A stretch of 64,000 bases of DNA, taken from the NCBI GenBank assembly GCA_913054135.1, contig CAJXJK010000001.1, positions 248,001-312,000 of the forward strand, written 5' to 3'. The position numbers and the translations under genes were made by a program. Positions 46,106 through 54,287 of this stretch are shown piece by piece. This DNA is from an uncultured Flavobacteriales bacterium. GTDB lineage: Bacteria; Bacteroidota; Bacteroidia; Flavobacteriales_D; Crocinitomicaceae. Under the pieces are notes generated by a model. It did no database searches. It was not told the origin of the DNA and saw only the letters and a list, made by a program, of their open reading frames with translations. Every line of letters begins with the position of its first letter. Position 1 is the stretch's first letter.

Positions 46106-47797
46106 TTACTTCACAATGTTTGTGAATGAAGCGTTCTCAAAGAACTTGATAAATTCTCTGTCTTTAGAAGCTTTCGCTTTTAAGCTAGAGTCTTTAGCAA
46201 CTGCGCTCTTAAGATTGTTTACCAACATGTCAAGGTTATTTTGACGTGCTCCGATAATCGCTTTTAAGTAGTATCCAATTGCAGATTCAGCATCTTGAGA
46301 AGCATCAATTGTAGTTAATGCAGAACTGTAATCAGCATCCAATGTTTGCGCTAACGCTTTGTTGAATGTGTTTTCAGACCCCATGTTTCCTGAAGCTTCA
46401 GAGTAATTTCCGTTTTGGATATCAATGATACCTAAGTTGTACTTCACTTCAGATCCAGCAGATACTGCAGAGTTTAATAACTCAGTTGCTTTATCTCTAT
46501 CTCCGTCGATTCTAGCAAGAATACCTAAGTTGTTTAATGTAACTGGGTTCTCGTTAGCACCATTTGCTTTTTCGAAGTTAGTTTTAGCGTTAGCTAAATC
46601 ATTTTGCATGTAGTATACATACCCAACGTTGTTATGTCCTCTCCAATCTTCTGGGTAGTACTGAACAGCTAAGTTGTAAACTCTCATTTTCTCTCCTAAA
46701 TCTTCGTAAAGAGCAGCAGTGAATAATAATTCTTCAACAGTTAAAGTATCAGGCTTAGTTTTAGAAAGTTCTTTTAACTCTTCATCAGACCAACCGATTT
46801 TGTCATAAGTAACAACAAATTGAGTTCTTCTTAATGGAGGTAAGATATCTCTTTCTAACGCTCTATAAGTTGCAGCCATTTTCTTGATTTCTTCTTCTCT
46901 TTTGTTAAGATCAGAGTACATTGTAAGAACTCTTAATACTAATGCTTTGTCTTCCATTTCAGAAGCTTCAACAGCAGATTTGAATCCTGACCAATCTTCA
47001 CCTTTACCTTGCTCAGCAAATAAAGAAGCCGCGTCATACTCATACTTCATCTTATCTAAGATCTTAGCACAAGCAGCAGCACCAGATTTTGCTCTATCAG
47101 CAGCAAGATTCTGATTCTTATCTGTTTCACCTTCAGGAGAAGCATAAGCTACGAAGTTGATTTTCTTAACCGATCTCTTAGGATTAGTCATTGCTTCAGT
47201 CATCCAAGCAGTAAATTCTTTGATGTCATCTTGCTTCATTTCAGCACCTCTTACATCAAATTTACCTTTTGCATAATTGATTTGAGCTCCTGAATATGTT
47301 TCTTCAGTTGTTCTAACAAAATTGTCAGCTCCGATTAATGCTTTGTCATCATTTTGAACCCATAATGGAGTAACGATAGTTCCGTCAGCAATTTTCTTCG
47401 TTTCAATTTCTATTTCTTTCTTTCCTTTTGTAGCAACACCACCGATTGTTAAATCAGCATGTTCCATATCAGCAGCATAAGGAATTACATCAGTATAATT
47501 TACTGTTCCACCTGCTTTCAAAGGAATAGTTTGACCATTTCCAGTCGCTTTTTCACCTTGAATGTATACTGTTTTGAATGCGTGATTTCCTAATTTAGGA
47601 GTGATTTCAGCATTTGCTTTTTTGTTTAATCCTTTTTCTGGAATTTTAACTGTGATACTAACGTTCACACTATCTCCATGCATTTCAACTGGATCAGGAG
47701 TAACTGTGTACTCTAAGTCTCCAATTAATTTACATCCTGTTAGAGCTGTTGCCGCTATTGCAGCTGCTGCTAACATTTTAAAATTTTGCTTTTTCAT
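46106..47797 (-). CDS. Lipoprotein with OmpA-like and TPR domains
   Basis: 563-residue lipoprotein (signal ATALTGCKL, Cys22), probably in the outer membrane. Residues about 170-270 form an OmpA-like peptidoglycan-binding region: a strand-helix frame ending YASPEGETDKNQNLAADRAKSGAAACAKIL, close to the OmpA N.xLSxxRA pattern. After a helical linker, residues about 350-545 form tetratricopeptide repeats (YNLAVQYYPEDWRGHNNVGYVYYMQNDLANAKTNFEKA). The N-terminal 150 residues are beta-rich. Roles could be cell-envelope scaffolding or gliding; no direct evidence. Strong terminator follows. Confidence 0.82.
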   Translation of the reverse strand: MKKQNFKMLAAAAIAATALTGCKLIGDLEYTVTPDPVEMHGDSVNVSITVKIPEKGLNKKANAEITPKLGNHAFKTVYIQGEKATGNGQTIPLKAGGTVNYTDVIPYAADMEHADLTIGGVATKGKKEIEIETKKIADGTIVTPLWVQNDDKALIGADNFVRTTEETYSGAQINYAKGKFDVRGAEMKQDDIKEFTAWMTEAMTNPKRSVKKINFVAYASPEGETDKNQNLAADRAKSGAAACAKILDKMKYEYDAASLFAEQGKGEDWSGFKSAVEASEMEDKALVLRVLTMYSDLNKREEEIKKMAATYRALERDILPPLRRTQFVVTYDKIGWSDEELKELSKTKPDTLTVEELLFTAALYEDLGEKMRVYNLAVQYYPEDWRGHNNVGYVYYMQNDLANAKTNFEKANGANENPVTLNNLGILARIDGDRDKATELLNSAVSAGSEVKYNLGIIDIQNGNYSEASGNMGSENTFNKALAQTLDADYSSALTTIDASQDAESAIGYYLKAIIGARQNNLDMLVNNLKSAVAKDSSLKAKASKDREFIKFFENASFTNIVK

Positions 47798-47922
47798 TCT
47801 ATCTGATTTTAAAAACCTTTTTATTATATAAATTACCTAAAACAGTGCAATTATAGTTATTTTTTTTGAGCCTAAAAAATACTCTTTGCAAATTCGTCAG
47901 AATATGGTTGATTACCGTTGAG

Positions 47923-48414
47923 TTACTTCAAAACCACGATATTTTGCAAGTCGGTCAATTTATCGGTTAATTCTTTGATTTCCAGACCCGATTTCGGATG
48001 AATCCAATTAGGTAGGATTTCAGCCAGAGGCCTTAAAACAAAAGCCCTTTCAGACATTAAAGGGTGTGGTAAGATCAAATTATCTCTTTCAAGTGTCACT
48101 CCAGAAAAGTCTAGTATATCTATGTCTATCACTCTTGATTCGTAGCCTTCTGCCGTCTTTGGAGATCGACCCATATTTTTCTCTATGATTTTGATCAGTT
48201 TTAGCAACTGCTCAGCACTATGGGAGCTTTGAATGAAGATGACGCTATTGACAAAATCTTGATTTGCTTTAAAACCCCAAGGAGGGCTTTGATAAAAAGA
48301 AGATTTAGCTAAAATTGGGCCCAGGTCATTTTCAATTTGATCATATGCCTTCAAAATATTAAGTTTTGAATCTCCAATATTAGAACCTAATCCCAGAATT
48401 ACTAAGTCAACCAC
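47923..48414 (-). CDS. folK: 2-amino-4-hydroxy-6-hydroxymethyldihydropteridine pyrophosphokinase FolK
   Basis: 163-residue enzyme that transfers pyrophosphate from ATP to the pterin in folate synthesis. HPPK landmarks are GLGSNIGDSKLNI near the start, the centre SPPWGFKANQDFVN, the magnesium ligands in SRVIDIDILDFSG, and the LPHPLMSERAFVLRPLAEI block. Length normal. The start is GTG at 48412-48414. It is divergent from the OmpR-like regulator and monocistronic. Confidence 0.95.
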   Translation of the reverse strand: MVDLVILGLGSNIGDSKLNILKAYDQIENDLGPILAKSSFYQSPPWGFKANQDFVNSVIFIQSSHSAEQLLKLIKIIEKNMGRSPKTAEGYESRVIDIDILDFSGVTLERDNLILPHPLMSERAFVLRPLAEILPNWIHPKSGLEIKELTDKLTDLQNIVVLK

Positions 48415-48439
48415 CTCTAATTTTTAGTTTTAAAATTAC

Positions 48440-48447
48440 TACTTTTG
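48440..48447 (+). promoter_or_regulatory. Predicted -7 element of the orphan response regulator gene
   Basis: TACTTTTG matches TAnnTTTG exactly, 17 bases before the ATG at 48465. The -33 element is weak. Confidence 0.4.
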
Positions 48448-48464
48448 GGGCAACTAAAGAATAA

Positions 48465-49139
48465 ATGAAGAAGATTCTACTTGTTGAAGACGAAGAAAGC
48501 CTAATTAATGTTTTAGAACTCAATCTAGAATTAGAGAACTACCAGGTTGAAGTGGCTAGAGATGGTGAAGAAGCACTCAAACTTTTCAATGAAACTTTTG
48601 ACTTGGTTATATTAGATGTAATGTTGCCAAAGTTAAACGGCTTTGACGTTTGCAAAGCAATTCGAAAAAAAGCTGAAACTCCGATCATATTCACTTCTGC
48701 TAAAGGAACATCTACCGATAGAGTGACGGGCTTAAAATTAGGGGCTGATGACTATTTAGTAAAGCCATTTAATCTTGAAGAACTTTTGCTTAGAATAGGA
48801 ATACTAATCGAGCGCCATTCGCCAGATGAGGTGATAGAGTCTTTCGATTTCGGCCGAAACTCAATAAACTTCAAGACCTATAAAGTTCTTAACGAATCAG
48901 GGGAGATTGACCTGTCTAAACGAGAAATGGAATTATTAAAATATCTCATCTCACGTAAAAATGAAGTTGTTTCTAGAAACGAAATTCTAGACAAAATATG
49001 GGGAACGGACAGTTTTCCCACCTCCAGAACCATAGATAACTACATTTTAAACTTCAGAAAATACTTTGAAGACAACCCACGTAAACCTCAGTTTTTCAAG
49101 AGCTTAAGGGGTGTTGGGTATAAGTTTGAAATAAATTAA
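48465..49139 (+). CDS. OmpR/PhoB-family response regulator without adjacent kinase
   Basis: 224-residue regulator. The receiver has the acidic pair in LVEDEES, phospho-acceptor Asp53 (LVILDVMLPKLNG), Ser in FTSAKG and Lys in LVKPF; the C-terminal winged helix (about residues 130-222) shows IDLSKREMELLKYL and SRTIDNYILNFRKYF...GVGYKFE. No histidine kinase lies beside it, so the partner is elsewhere. Bacteroidota single regulators of this type often act in cell-surface or stress control; that remains open. A terminator-like stem follows 94 bases after the stop. Confidence 0.93.
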   Translation: MKKILLVEDEESLINVLELNLELENYQVEVARDGEEALKLFNETFDLVILDVMLPKLNGFDVCKAIRKKAETPIIFTSAKGTSTDRVTGLKLGADDYLVKPFNLEELLLRIGILIERHSPDEVIESFDFGRNSINFKTYKVLNESGEIDLSKREMELLKYLISRKNEVVSRNEILDKIWGTDSFPTSRTIDNYILNFRKYFEDNPRKPQFFKSLRGVGYKFEIN

Positions 49140-49233
49140 TTTAATTTTTAGCCAACCATCTCGAGAGATGCCCCGTCTTATTATGTAGAAAGCGGTTTTA
49201 AATTGCTTCTGGTTTTAATTTCCTTGCACGGTA

Positions 49234-49289
49234 ACCTGAAAAGAGATATGCTACCACGACTATCAGTAAGCTCTTTTCAGGTTTTTTTG
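49234..49289 (+). terminator. Stem-loop with T run after the response regulator
   Basis: ACCTGAAAAGAG (49234-49245) pairs perfectly with CTCTTTTCAGGT (49271-49282), followed by TTTTTTT. The 12-base-pair stem has a 25-base loop, unusually long for a plain terminator; the 49140-49233 segment before it could instead be a small RNA body. Confidence 0.6.
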
Positions 49290-49317
49290 TTCTCGATACT
49301 TTCGCTTCGCTCAAACT

Positions 49318-49512
49318 CGAACTGACAAAAACAATCAACTTGTGATCTTTTGTATATGGTTATGAACAAAATTGAATTTGCCTAGAGGTTGTAATTCTTT
49401 CAATCAATCGAACTGACAAAAACAATCAACTTATGATTTTTTGTTTATGACTATGAACAGAATTGAACTTGCCCAGAGTTGTAGTTCTTTCCATCAATCG
49501 AACTGACAAAAA
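49318..49512. repeat. 90-base tandem repeat, two full copies plus a third start
   Basis: TCGAACTGACAAAAACAATC begins at 49318 and again at 49408, and its first 15 bases at 49498. Inside the units TATGAACA, AATTGAA, TTGCC and GTTGTA recur at the same offset of exactly 90 bases. The unit begins after the segment CTTTCGCTTCGCTCAAACTCGAACTGACA, whose style recurs between genes in other Flavobacteria as I recall. No open frame runs through it. The gap 49140-49558 holds only this and the stem-loop. Confidence 0.75.
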
Positions 49513-49558
49513 TGGTGACAACTTAATTCATTCTTATCGAGAAACCTAGTGTCTAACT

Positions 49559-49852
49559 TCACTTCTTAAAATTTTTCTTTGATAGATTTGGTAGCTTATC
49601 AAAGTCTCCATTAACAAGGGCTTCTTTCTTAGCTCTAGACCATTTCTTGATTTGTCTCTCCTTTGCAAAAGCTTCACTATAAGTTGGAAAGTGACAATTA
49701 TAAACCAATTCAACCGGCAATCGCTTTGAGGTATATGAACCTTCGAAGAAACCTTCTTGATGCTCTTTCAATCTTTGACCCAAATCCGCAGTAAGTCCCA
49801 CATAGTAAAAATTATCTGCGCACTTCAAAATATAGACAAAATACTTTTTCAT
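49559..49852 (-). CDS. GIY-YIG nuclease-superfamily protein
   Basis: 97-residue protein with the catalytic pattern MKKYFVYILKC...FYYVGLTADLGQRLKEHQEG...YTSKRLPVELVY...EAFAKERQIKKWSRAKKEALVNGD. This is the small stand-alone UPF0213/YhbQ type of GIY-YIG domain; some members cut DNA, many have no known role. I start at the ATG at 49852, rather than a TTG at 49864. It lies alone between the 90-base repeat and the frr terminator. Confidence 0.88.
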   Translation of the reverse strand: MKKYFVYILKCADNFYYVGLTADLGQRLKEHQEGFFEGSYTSKRLPVELVYNCHFPTYSEAFAKERQIKKWSRAKKEALVNGDFDKLPNLSKKNFKK

Positions 49853-49894
49853 TTCTGGAAACAATATACACTAATCAATCGCTAATTCCAGCAC

Positions 49895-49922
49895 AAAAAA
49901 AAGAGGACCAATTGGTCCTCTT
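49895..49922 (-). terminator. Intrinsic terminator after frr
   Basis: AAGAGGACCAATTGGTCCTCTT (49901-49922) is a perfect palindrome, and on the minus strand a T run (49894-49902) follows. It ends the pyrH-frr transcript. Confidence 0.85.
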
Positions 49923-49990
49923 AGTATTGTAAAAAAGTAAAATCGAGTTTTTCAATTATTGGCAGACCCAATAATTGAAAATTATCGAGA

Positions 49991-50554
49991 TTATACCTTC
50001 AAGATGTCTGCCTCTTTAGCAGTCAATAAGTCATCAATTTTCTTGATAGCTCCATCAGTTAACACTTGAACTTCCCCTTCTAAATCTTTTTGGCGATCTT
50101 CAGACAAGCCATCATCTTTCAATTTTTTAATAAAATCGTTTGCTTCTTTTCTATTATTTCTAATTGAAACCTTTGCATGCTCACCTTCTGCCTTAGCCTT
50201 TTTCACTAATTCAATTCTTCTCTCCTCTGTCAGTGTTGGAACATTAATGATGATCATTTCACCATTGTTTTGCGGGTTCAAACCAAGGTTTGCATTAATG
50301 ATCCCTGTGGTGATTGCATCTAAATTTGCTTTATCCCAAGGCTGAACAGTAATTGTTCTGGCATCAAGAGTATTCACATTGGCTACTTGATTCAATGGCC
50401 CTAAAGCACCATACGCTTCTACTTGAACACTGTCAAGCATAGAAGGCGTTGCTCTACCAGCTCTAATTTTTTCTAAACCATTTCTTAGGTGATCAAAAGA
50501 CTTTTCATTCGCGTCTTTTGCCTCATCCATCAACATTTGGATTTCTTCTTCCAT
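49991..50554 (-). CDS. frr: Ribosome recycling factor
   Basis: 187-residue factor that, with EF-G, splits the ribosome after termination. The N-terminus has the conserved FDHLRNGLEKIRAGRATPSML, and residues about 112-160 read TEERRIELVKKAKAEGEHAKVSIRNNRKEAND, as usual. Length normal (185 in E. coli). It follows pyrH by 14 bases, the classical order, and a perfect palindromic terminator ends the unit. Confidence 0.97.
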   Translation of the reverse strand: MEEEIQMLMDEAKDANEKSFDHLRNGLEKIRAGRATPSMLDSVQVEAYGALGPLNQVANVNTLDARTITVQPWDKANLDAITTGIINANLGLNPQNNGEMIIINVPTLTEERRIELVKKAKAEGEHAKVSIRNNRKEANDFIKKLKDDGLSEDRQKDLEGEVQVLTDGAIKKIDDLLTAKEADILKV

Positions 50555-50568
50555 TGTAATATCGAATT

Positions 50569-51273
50569 TTAAACTGTTACTAAAGTACCAATTTTTTCAC
50601 CCATCACAACTTTTTTCAAGTTTCCTTTTTTGTTCATGTCAAACACGATAACCGGAACCTTATTTTCTCTACAAAGTGTGAATGCGGTCAAATCCATTAC
50701 ACTCAGCCCTTTGTTATAAGCTTCTTCAAAAGTGATCGTCTCATACTTTGTTGCGGTCGGATCTTTTTCTGGGTCGGCAGTATAAATACCATCAACTCTT
50801 GTTCCTTTTAAAATTACATCAGCCTCAATTTCAATTGCTCTTAAAGCCGCGGCAGAGTCGGTTGTAAAATATGGACTACCTGTTCCTGCTCCAAAAATAA
50901 CAACACGTCTTTTTTCTAAATGTCTTACGGCTCTTCTTTTAATGTATGGCTCTGAAATCTCTTTCATTTCAATGGCAGATTGCAATCTTGTATAGATCCC
51001 TTCTTTTTCAAGAGAGGCTTGCAAAGCCATTGAGTTAATCATTGTTGCCAACATTCCCATGTAATCTCCTTGGGTTCTATCCATTCCTCCTTCTTCTGCC
51101 TGAACCCCTCTAAAGATATTTCCACCTCCAATTACAATAGCAATTTCAACCTTTTCGTCATAAAGTTCTTTGATGTCTTTTGCGTATTCGTCAAGACGAC
51201 TATTGTCAATCCCGAAATTCTTGTCGCCCATCAAAGCTTCACCACTTAATTTGAGTAATACTCTTTTGTACAT
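50569..51273 (-). CDS. pyrH: UMP kinase
   Basis: 234-residue hexameric bacterial UMP kinase of the amino acid kinase family, phosphorylating UMP to UDP. Landmarks are [16 protein letters not shown] at the start, [26 protein letters not shown], the [21 protein letters not shown] block, and [13 protein letters not shown] terminator separates it from tsf, so pyrH-frr may have its own start site or arise by read-through. Confidence 0.97.
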   Translation of the reverse strand: MYKRVLLKLSGEALMGDKNFGIDNSRLDEYAKDIKELYDEKVEIAIVIGGGNIFRGVQAEEGGMDRTQGDYMGMLATMINSMALQASLEKEGIYTRLQSAIEMKEISEPYIKRRAVRHLEKRRVVIFGAGTGSPYFTTDSAAALRAIEIEADVILKGTRVDGIYTADPEKDPTATKYETITFEEAYNKGLSVMDLTAFTLCRENKVPVIVFDMNKKGNLKKVVMGEKIGTLVTV

Positions 51274-51284
51274 AGTTTTTAAGC

Positions 51285-51317
51285 AAAAAAAATCCTGACT
51301 TGAAAAAGTCAGGATTT
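51285..51317 (-). terminator. Intrinsic terminator between tsf and pyrH
   Basis: AATCCTGACTT (51291-51301) and AAGTCAGGATT (51306-51316) form an 11-base-pair stem with a GAAA-type loop; minus-strand T residues follow. It should limit transcription of pyrH-frr from the ribosomal genes. Confidence 0.85.
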
Positions 51318-51328
51318 AATTAAAATAT

Positions 51329-52306
51329 TTAACCAAGCGAAACGCGCTTGAAACCAGTCACTTCCAATCCAGCTCCTTTCGAAGCTACATAATCAGCAAC
51401 AGTCATTTTTTCATCTTTAATAAATTTTTGATCTAATAAACACTTCTCTTGATCTAGTGTAGTGTTATCAGAAACAAATCTATCTATTTTACCAGGTAAA
51501 ATCTTATCCCAAATTTGCTCTGGCTTTCCTTCTTCAGCTAATTGTGCTTTCGCATTAGCTTCAGCTTGAGCCATAACTTCAGGAGTCAATTGGTGCATTG
51601 AAATGTATTGAGGTACATTCTTCAATGTTTTTCCTAATCTACCTAATTCGATATTTTCTTTTTCGATTACTGCAATTCTTGCTTCAGTTTCAGAAGCAAC
51701 AAATTCATCAGTGAAATCTTTATAAGATAATTGAGTAGCTCCCATAGAAGCAACTTGCATAGAAACATCTTTTCCAACTTCTGCAGCATCATCAACTTTA
51801 GCAGATAAACCAACTAAGGCTCCGATTTTGTTAATGTGAACATAAGTTCCAACATAAGAAGCTTCTAATCTCTCAAAAGCAGTGATTTCTAATTTTTCTC
51901 CGATAACACCTGTTTGCTCAATTAATTTATCAGCAACAGTCATTCCACCAAAGTCAGCAGCTAATAACTCTTCTTTAGTAGTACAGTTGATAGCGATATC
52001 TGCGAATTGGTTTGCTAAGGCTAAAAAGCTTTCGTTTTTTCCAACGAAATCTGTTTCACATCCTAATACCAATGTCACACCTACTGTGTTGTCATCATTA
52101 ATTTTAGATACAGCAGCACCTTCACTTGAATCACGATCGGCTCTTTTTTCAGCAACTCTTTGTCCTTTCTTACGAAGAACATCAATTGCTTTGTCAAAAT
52201 CACCTTCTGCTTCAACTAGGGCTTTTTTGCAGTCCATCATTCCTGCACCTGTAGCTTGTCTCAATTTGTTTACCTCTGCGGCAGTAATTTTTACTGTTGT
52301 ACTCAT
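51329..52306 (-). CDS. tsf: Elongation factor Ts
   Basis: 325-residue guanine nucleotide exchange factor for EF-Tu. The N-terminal UBA-like part reads VNKLRQATGAGMMDCKKALVEAEGDFDKAIDVLRKKGQ, the exact family pattern including the conserved LRxxTGAGMMDCKKAL. Two later helical domains follow (VLGCETDFVGKNESF). Length is a little above E. coli (283), typical for Bacteroidota. It follows rpsB by 16 bases. Confidence 0.97.
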   Translation of the reverse strand: MSTTVKITAAEVNKLRQATGAGMMDCKKALVEAEGDFDKAIDVLRKKGQRVAEKRADRDSSEGAAVSKINDDNTVGVTLVLGCETDFVGKNESFLALANQFADIAINCTTKEELLAADFGGMTVADKLIEQTGVIGEKLEITAFERLEASYVGTYVHINKIGALVGLSAKVDDAAEVGKDVSMQVASMGATQLSYKDFTDEFVASETEARIAVIEKENIELGRLGKTLKNVPQYISMHQLTPEVMAQAEANAKAQLAEEGKPEQIWDKILPGKIDRFVSDNTTLDQEKCLLDQKFIKDEKMTVADYVASKGAGLEVTGFKRVSLG

Positions 52307-52322
52307 TTCAATATTATTTTGA

Positions 52323-53102
52323 TTAAGCTTTAGCTTCTTTAGGAGCAGCTTCCTTAGTTTCCTTTGGAGCAGCTTCTTTAGCTTCTTTATCAGCTTTTAC
52401 TTTGTCTTTTGTGTTCTTTCTTTCAGCTAAACCTTCGTTGATTGCATCACAAACTTTGTCTAAAATTTTAGCGATAGATTTAGTTGCGTCATCATTTGAA
52501 GGAATAATGAAATCGATATTTCTTGGGTCAGAATTTGTATCAACCATTGCGAAAGTAGGAATTCCTAACTTGTTCGCTTCAGCAACAGCAATGTGCTCTT
52601 TTAATACGTCAATAACAAAAACAGCAGCAGGAACTCTAGTCATTTCAGCAATTGAACCGTAGTTCTTGTCTAATTTCGCTCTAGTTCTTGACATTTGAAG
52701 ACGCTCTCTTTTAGATAATGTCTTCATTGTTCCGTCCTCATCCATCTTATCGATAGATTGCATTTTACGGATTGCTTTTCTGATTGTACCGAAGTTAGTT
52801 AACATCCCACCAGACCATCTTTCAGTAATGAAAGGCATTTTAGTTGGCTTAACTCTTTCTTCTAAGATTTCTTTCGCTTGCTTTTTAGTAGCTACGAATA
52901 AAACTTTCTTTCCTGATTTAGCGATTTGTTTCAATGCAGCACAAGCTTGATCAAGTTGTACGATTGTTTTATTTAAATCGATAATGTGGATTCCTTTTTT
53001 CTCTGTAAAGATATACGGAGACATGTACGGATTCCATTTTCTTTTGAGGTGACCAAAGTGCACACCTGCTTCTAATAATTCTTCAAAATTTGCTCTTGCC
53101 AT
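52323..53102 (-). CDS. rpsB: 30S ribosomal protein S2
   Basis: 259-residue uS2. The pattern LLEAGVHFGHLKRKWNPYMSPYIFTEKKGIHIIDLNKT is the family opening and the block RWSGGMLTNFGTIRKAI follows. The charged C-terminal extension KADKEAKEAAPKETKEAAPKEAKA is a common terminal elongation in Bacteroidota. It heads rpsB-tsf and has a 174-base leader with several stem-loops. Confidence 0.97.
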   Translation of the reverse strand: MARANFEELLEAGVHFGHLKRKWNPYMSPYIFTEKKGIHIIDLNKTIVQLDQACAALKQIAKSGKKVLFVATKKQAKEILEERVKPTKMPFITERWSGGMLTNFGTIRKAIRKMQSIDKMDEDGTMKTLSKRERLQMSRTRAKLDKNYGSIAEMTRVPAAVFVIDVLKEHIAVAEANKLGIPTFAMVDTNSDPRNIDFIIPSNDDATKSIAKILDKVCDAINEGLAERKNTKDKVKADKEAKEAAPKETKEAAPKEAKA

Positions 53103-53116
53103 TTTGATTTAATTTA

Positions 53117-53255
53117 CTACTGACTATAAATGTCAGCATGTTTACTTTCTTTTTTACTTCGTCAGTACTTTACTGATTAGAAGCAATTACCAAGTAGTCA
53201 GTATTGACTGAATCTTGATAATTTAGATACTAAACGGCGGTCGGCAATACCGACC
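53117..53255 (-). promoter_or_regulatory. Hairpin-rich rpsB leader
   Basis: Four short stem-loops lie in the rpsI-rpsB gap: CTGAC/GTCAG (53120-53136), TCAGTA/TACTGA (53162-53176), TCAGT/ACTGA (53198-53211) and GGTCGG/CCGACC (53239-53255). Three share the word CAGT. S2 is known to autoregulate through leaders in other bacteria, so this region may hold a control site. No clear promoter was found. Confidence 0.45.
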
Positions 53256-53276
53256 AACCATAGATAGTAGAAACTC

Positions 53277-53663
53277 TTAACGTTTCGAGAATTGAAATTT
53301 CTTTCTCGCTTTTTTCTGTCCCGGTTTCTTTCTCTCAACCATTCTTGGGTCTCTAGTCATCAAGCCTTCAGCTTTCAATGCTGGTTTATGATCGGCGTTA
53401 ATTTCAACTAAAGCTCTAGAAATCCCTAAACGGATTGCTTCAGCTTGTCCATTAACTCCTCCACCATCAACATTGATTTTAGCGTCATACTGACCTAAAG
53501 TCTCAGTTAAGTTAAAAGGTTGGTTAATTTTTTCCAATAAAACTGGAGTTGCAAAGTAATCCTTTACATCTCTTTTGTTTATTGTAATTTTTCCCTTCCC
53601 TTTAGAAAGATAAACACGTGCAACAGCAGATTTTCTTCTACCTAATGTGTTAATTACACTCAT
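53277..53663 (-). CDS. rpsI: 30S ribosomal protein S9
   Basis: 128-residue uS9. [31 protein letters not shown] opens it, [21 protein letters not shown] is the central motif, and the basic end [25 protein letters not shown] is the tail that reaches the decoding site. Follows rplM by 5 bases, so the pair is one operon; further transcription into rpsB is plausible. Confidence 0.97.
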   Translation of the reverse strand: MSVINTLGRRKSAVARVYLSKGKGKITINKRDVKDYFATPVLLEKINQPFNLTETLGQYDAKINVDGGGVNGQAEAIRLGISRALVEINADHKPALKAEGLMTRDPRMVERKKPGQKKARKKFQFSKR

Positions 53664-53668
53664 ATTGA

Positions 53669-54124
53669 TTATTTAATTGAATCCAATTTAATTACTTCTG
53701 GCTTTTGAGCTTCTTGACCGTGCTCAGAACCAACATAAACCTTAAGGTTTCTGTATAAAGCATTTCCTAATTTGTTTTTTGGAAGCATCCCTTTCACAGC
53801 TTTCTCCACCAATCTCTCTGGATGTTTTTCCATTACTTCTCTAGCAGTAAGAACTCTCTGACCTCCTGGGTAACCAGTGTGTCTGATATATTCTTTAACC
53901 TCCATTTTATTCCCACTCAATTCAATCTTCTCTGCATTGATAACGATTACGTTATCACCACAATCTGCGTGAGGTGTAAAATTAGGCTTGTGCTTTCCTC
54001 TAATAACGAAAGCAACTTTACTTGCAAGACGTCCAAGCTTTTGTCCTTCGGCATCTACAATCAACCACTTTTTATCAGCAGTCTCTTTGTTGCCTGAAAT
54101 CGTTTTATAACTTAGTGTATCCAC
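53669..54124 (-). CDS. rplM: 50S ribosomal protein L13
   Basis: 151-residue uL13. Conserved words are [38 protein letters not shown] and the block [41 protein letters not shown]. The start is GTG at 54122-54124. It heads the rplM-rpsI-rpsB-tsf cluster with its own promoter. Its short leader contains a CCCC/GGGG hairpin. Confidence 0.97.
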   Translation of the reverse strand: MDTLSYKTISGNKETADKKWLIVDAEGQKLGRLASKVAFVIRGKHKPNFTPHADCGDNVIVINAEKIELSGNKMEVKEYIRHTGYPGGQRVLTAREVMEKHPERLVEKAVKGMLPKNKLGNALYRNLKVYVGSEHGQEAQKPEVIKLDSIK

Positions 54125-54154
54125 AATATTTGTATTTTAGTTTATATACTATTC

Positions 54155-54168
54155 CCCTAAATTGGGGG
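54155..54168 (-). promoter_or_regulatory. Small hairpin in the rplM leader
   Basis: On the minus strand CCCC, AATTTA, GGGG form a four-base-pair stem near the 5' end of the predicted mRNA, 31 bases before the start codon. It may be a stabilising or L13-binding element; this is inferred. Confidence 0.3.
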
Positions 54169-54170
54169 TG

Positions 54171-54201
54171 CAAATGTACGAAGGTTAATTTTATTAACAA
54201 A
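54171..54201 (-). promoter_or_regulatory. Promoter of the ribosomal protein/translation cluster
   Basis: TTTG at 54198-54201, a 19-base spacer, and TACATTTG at 54171-54178 (exact TAnnTTTG). This is the clearest promoter of the window. It would produce a leader of about 40 bases before rplM. Confidence 0.7.
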
Positions 54202-54260
54202 GAATAGCCGAAAAAATATTGGATTTAATTTTAGATGGTGAATTATCCCAATGTCTTTCT

Positions 54261-54268
54261 TATTTTTG
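54261..54268 (+). promoter_or_regulatory. Predicted -7 element of the amidophosphoribosyltransferase gene
   Basis: TATTTTTG (exact TAnnTTTG) is 19 bases before the ATG at 54288. It rules out an earlier TTG at 54219 as the start. Confidence 0.4.
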
Positions 54269-54287
54269 CGTGCTCAAAGTTACATAC

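Noticed and set aside
49318-49512. CRISPR array or attachment site
   Set aside because: The units are 90 bases long and similar over their full length, with no spacers and no integrase.
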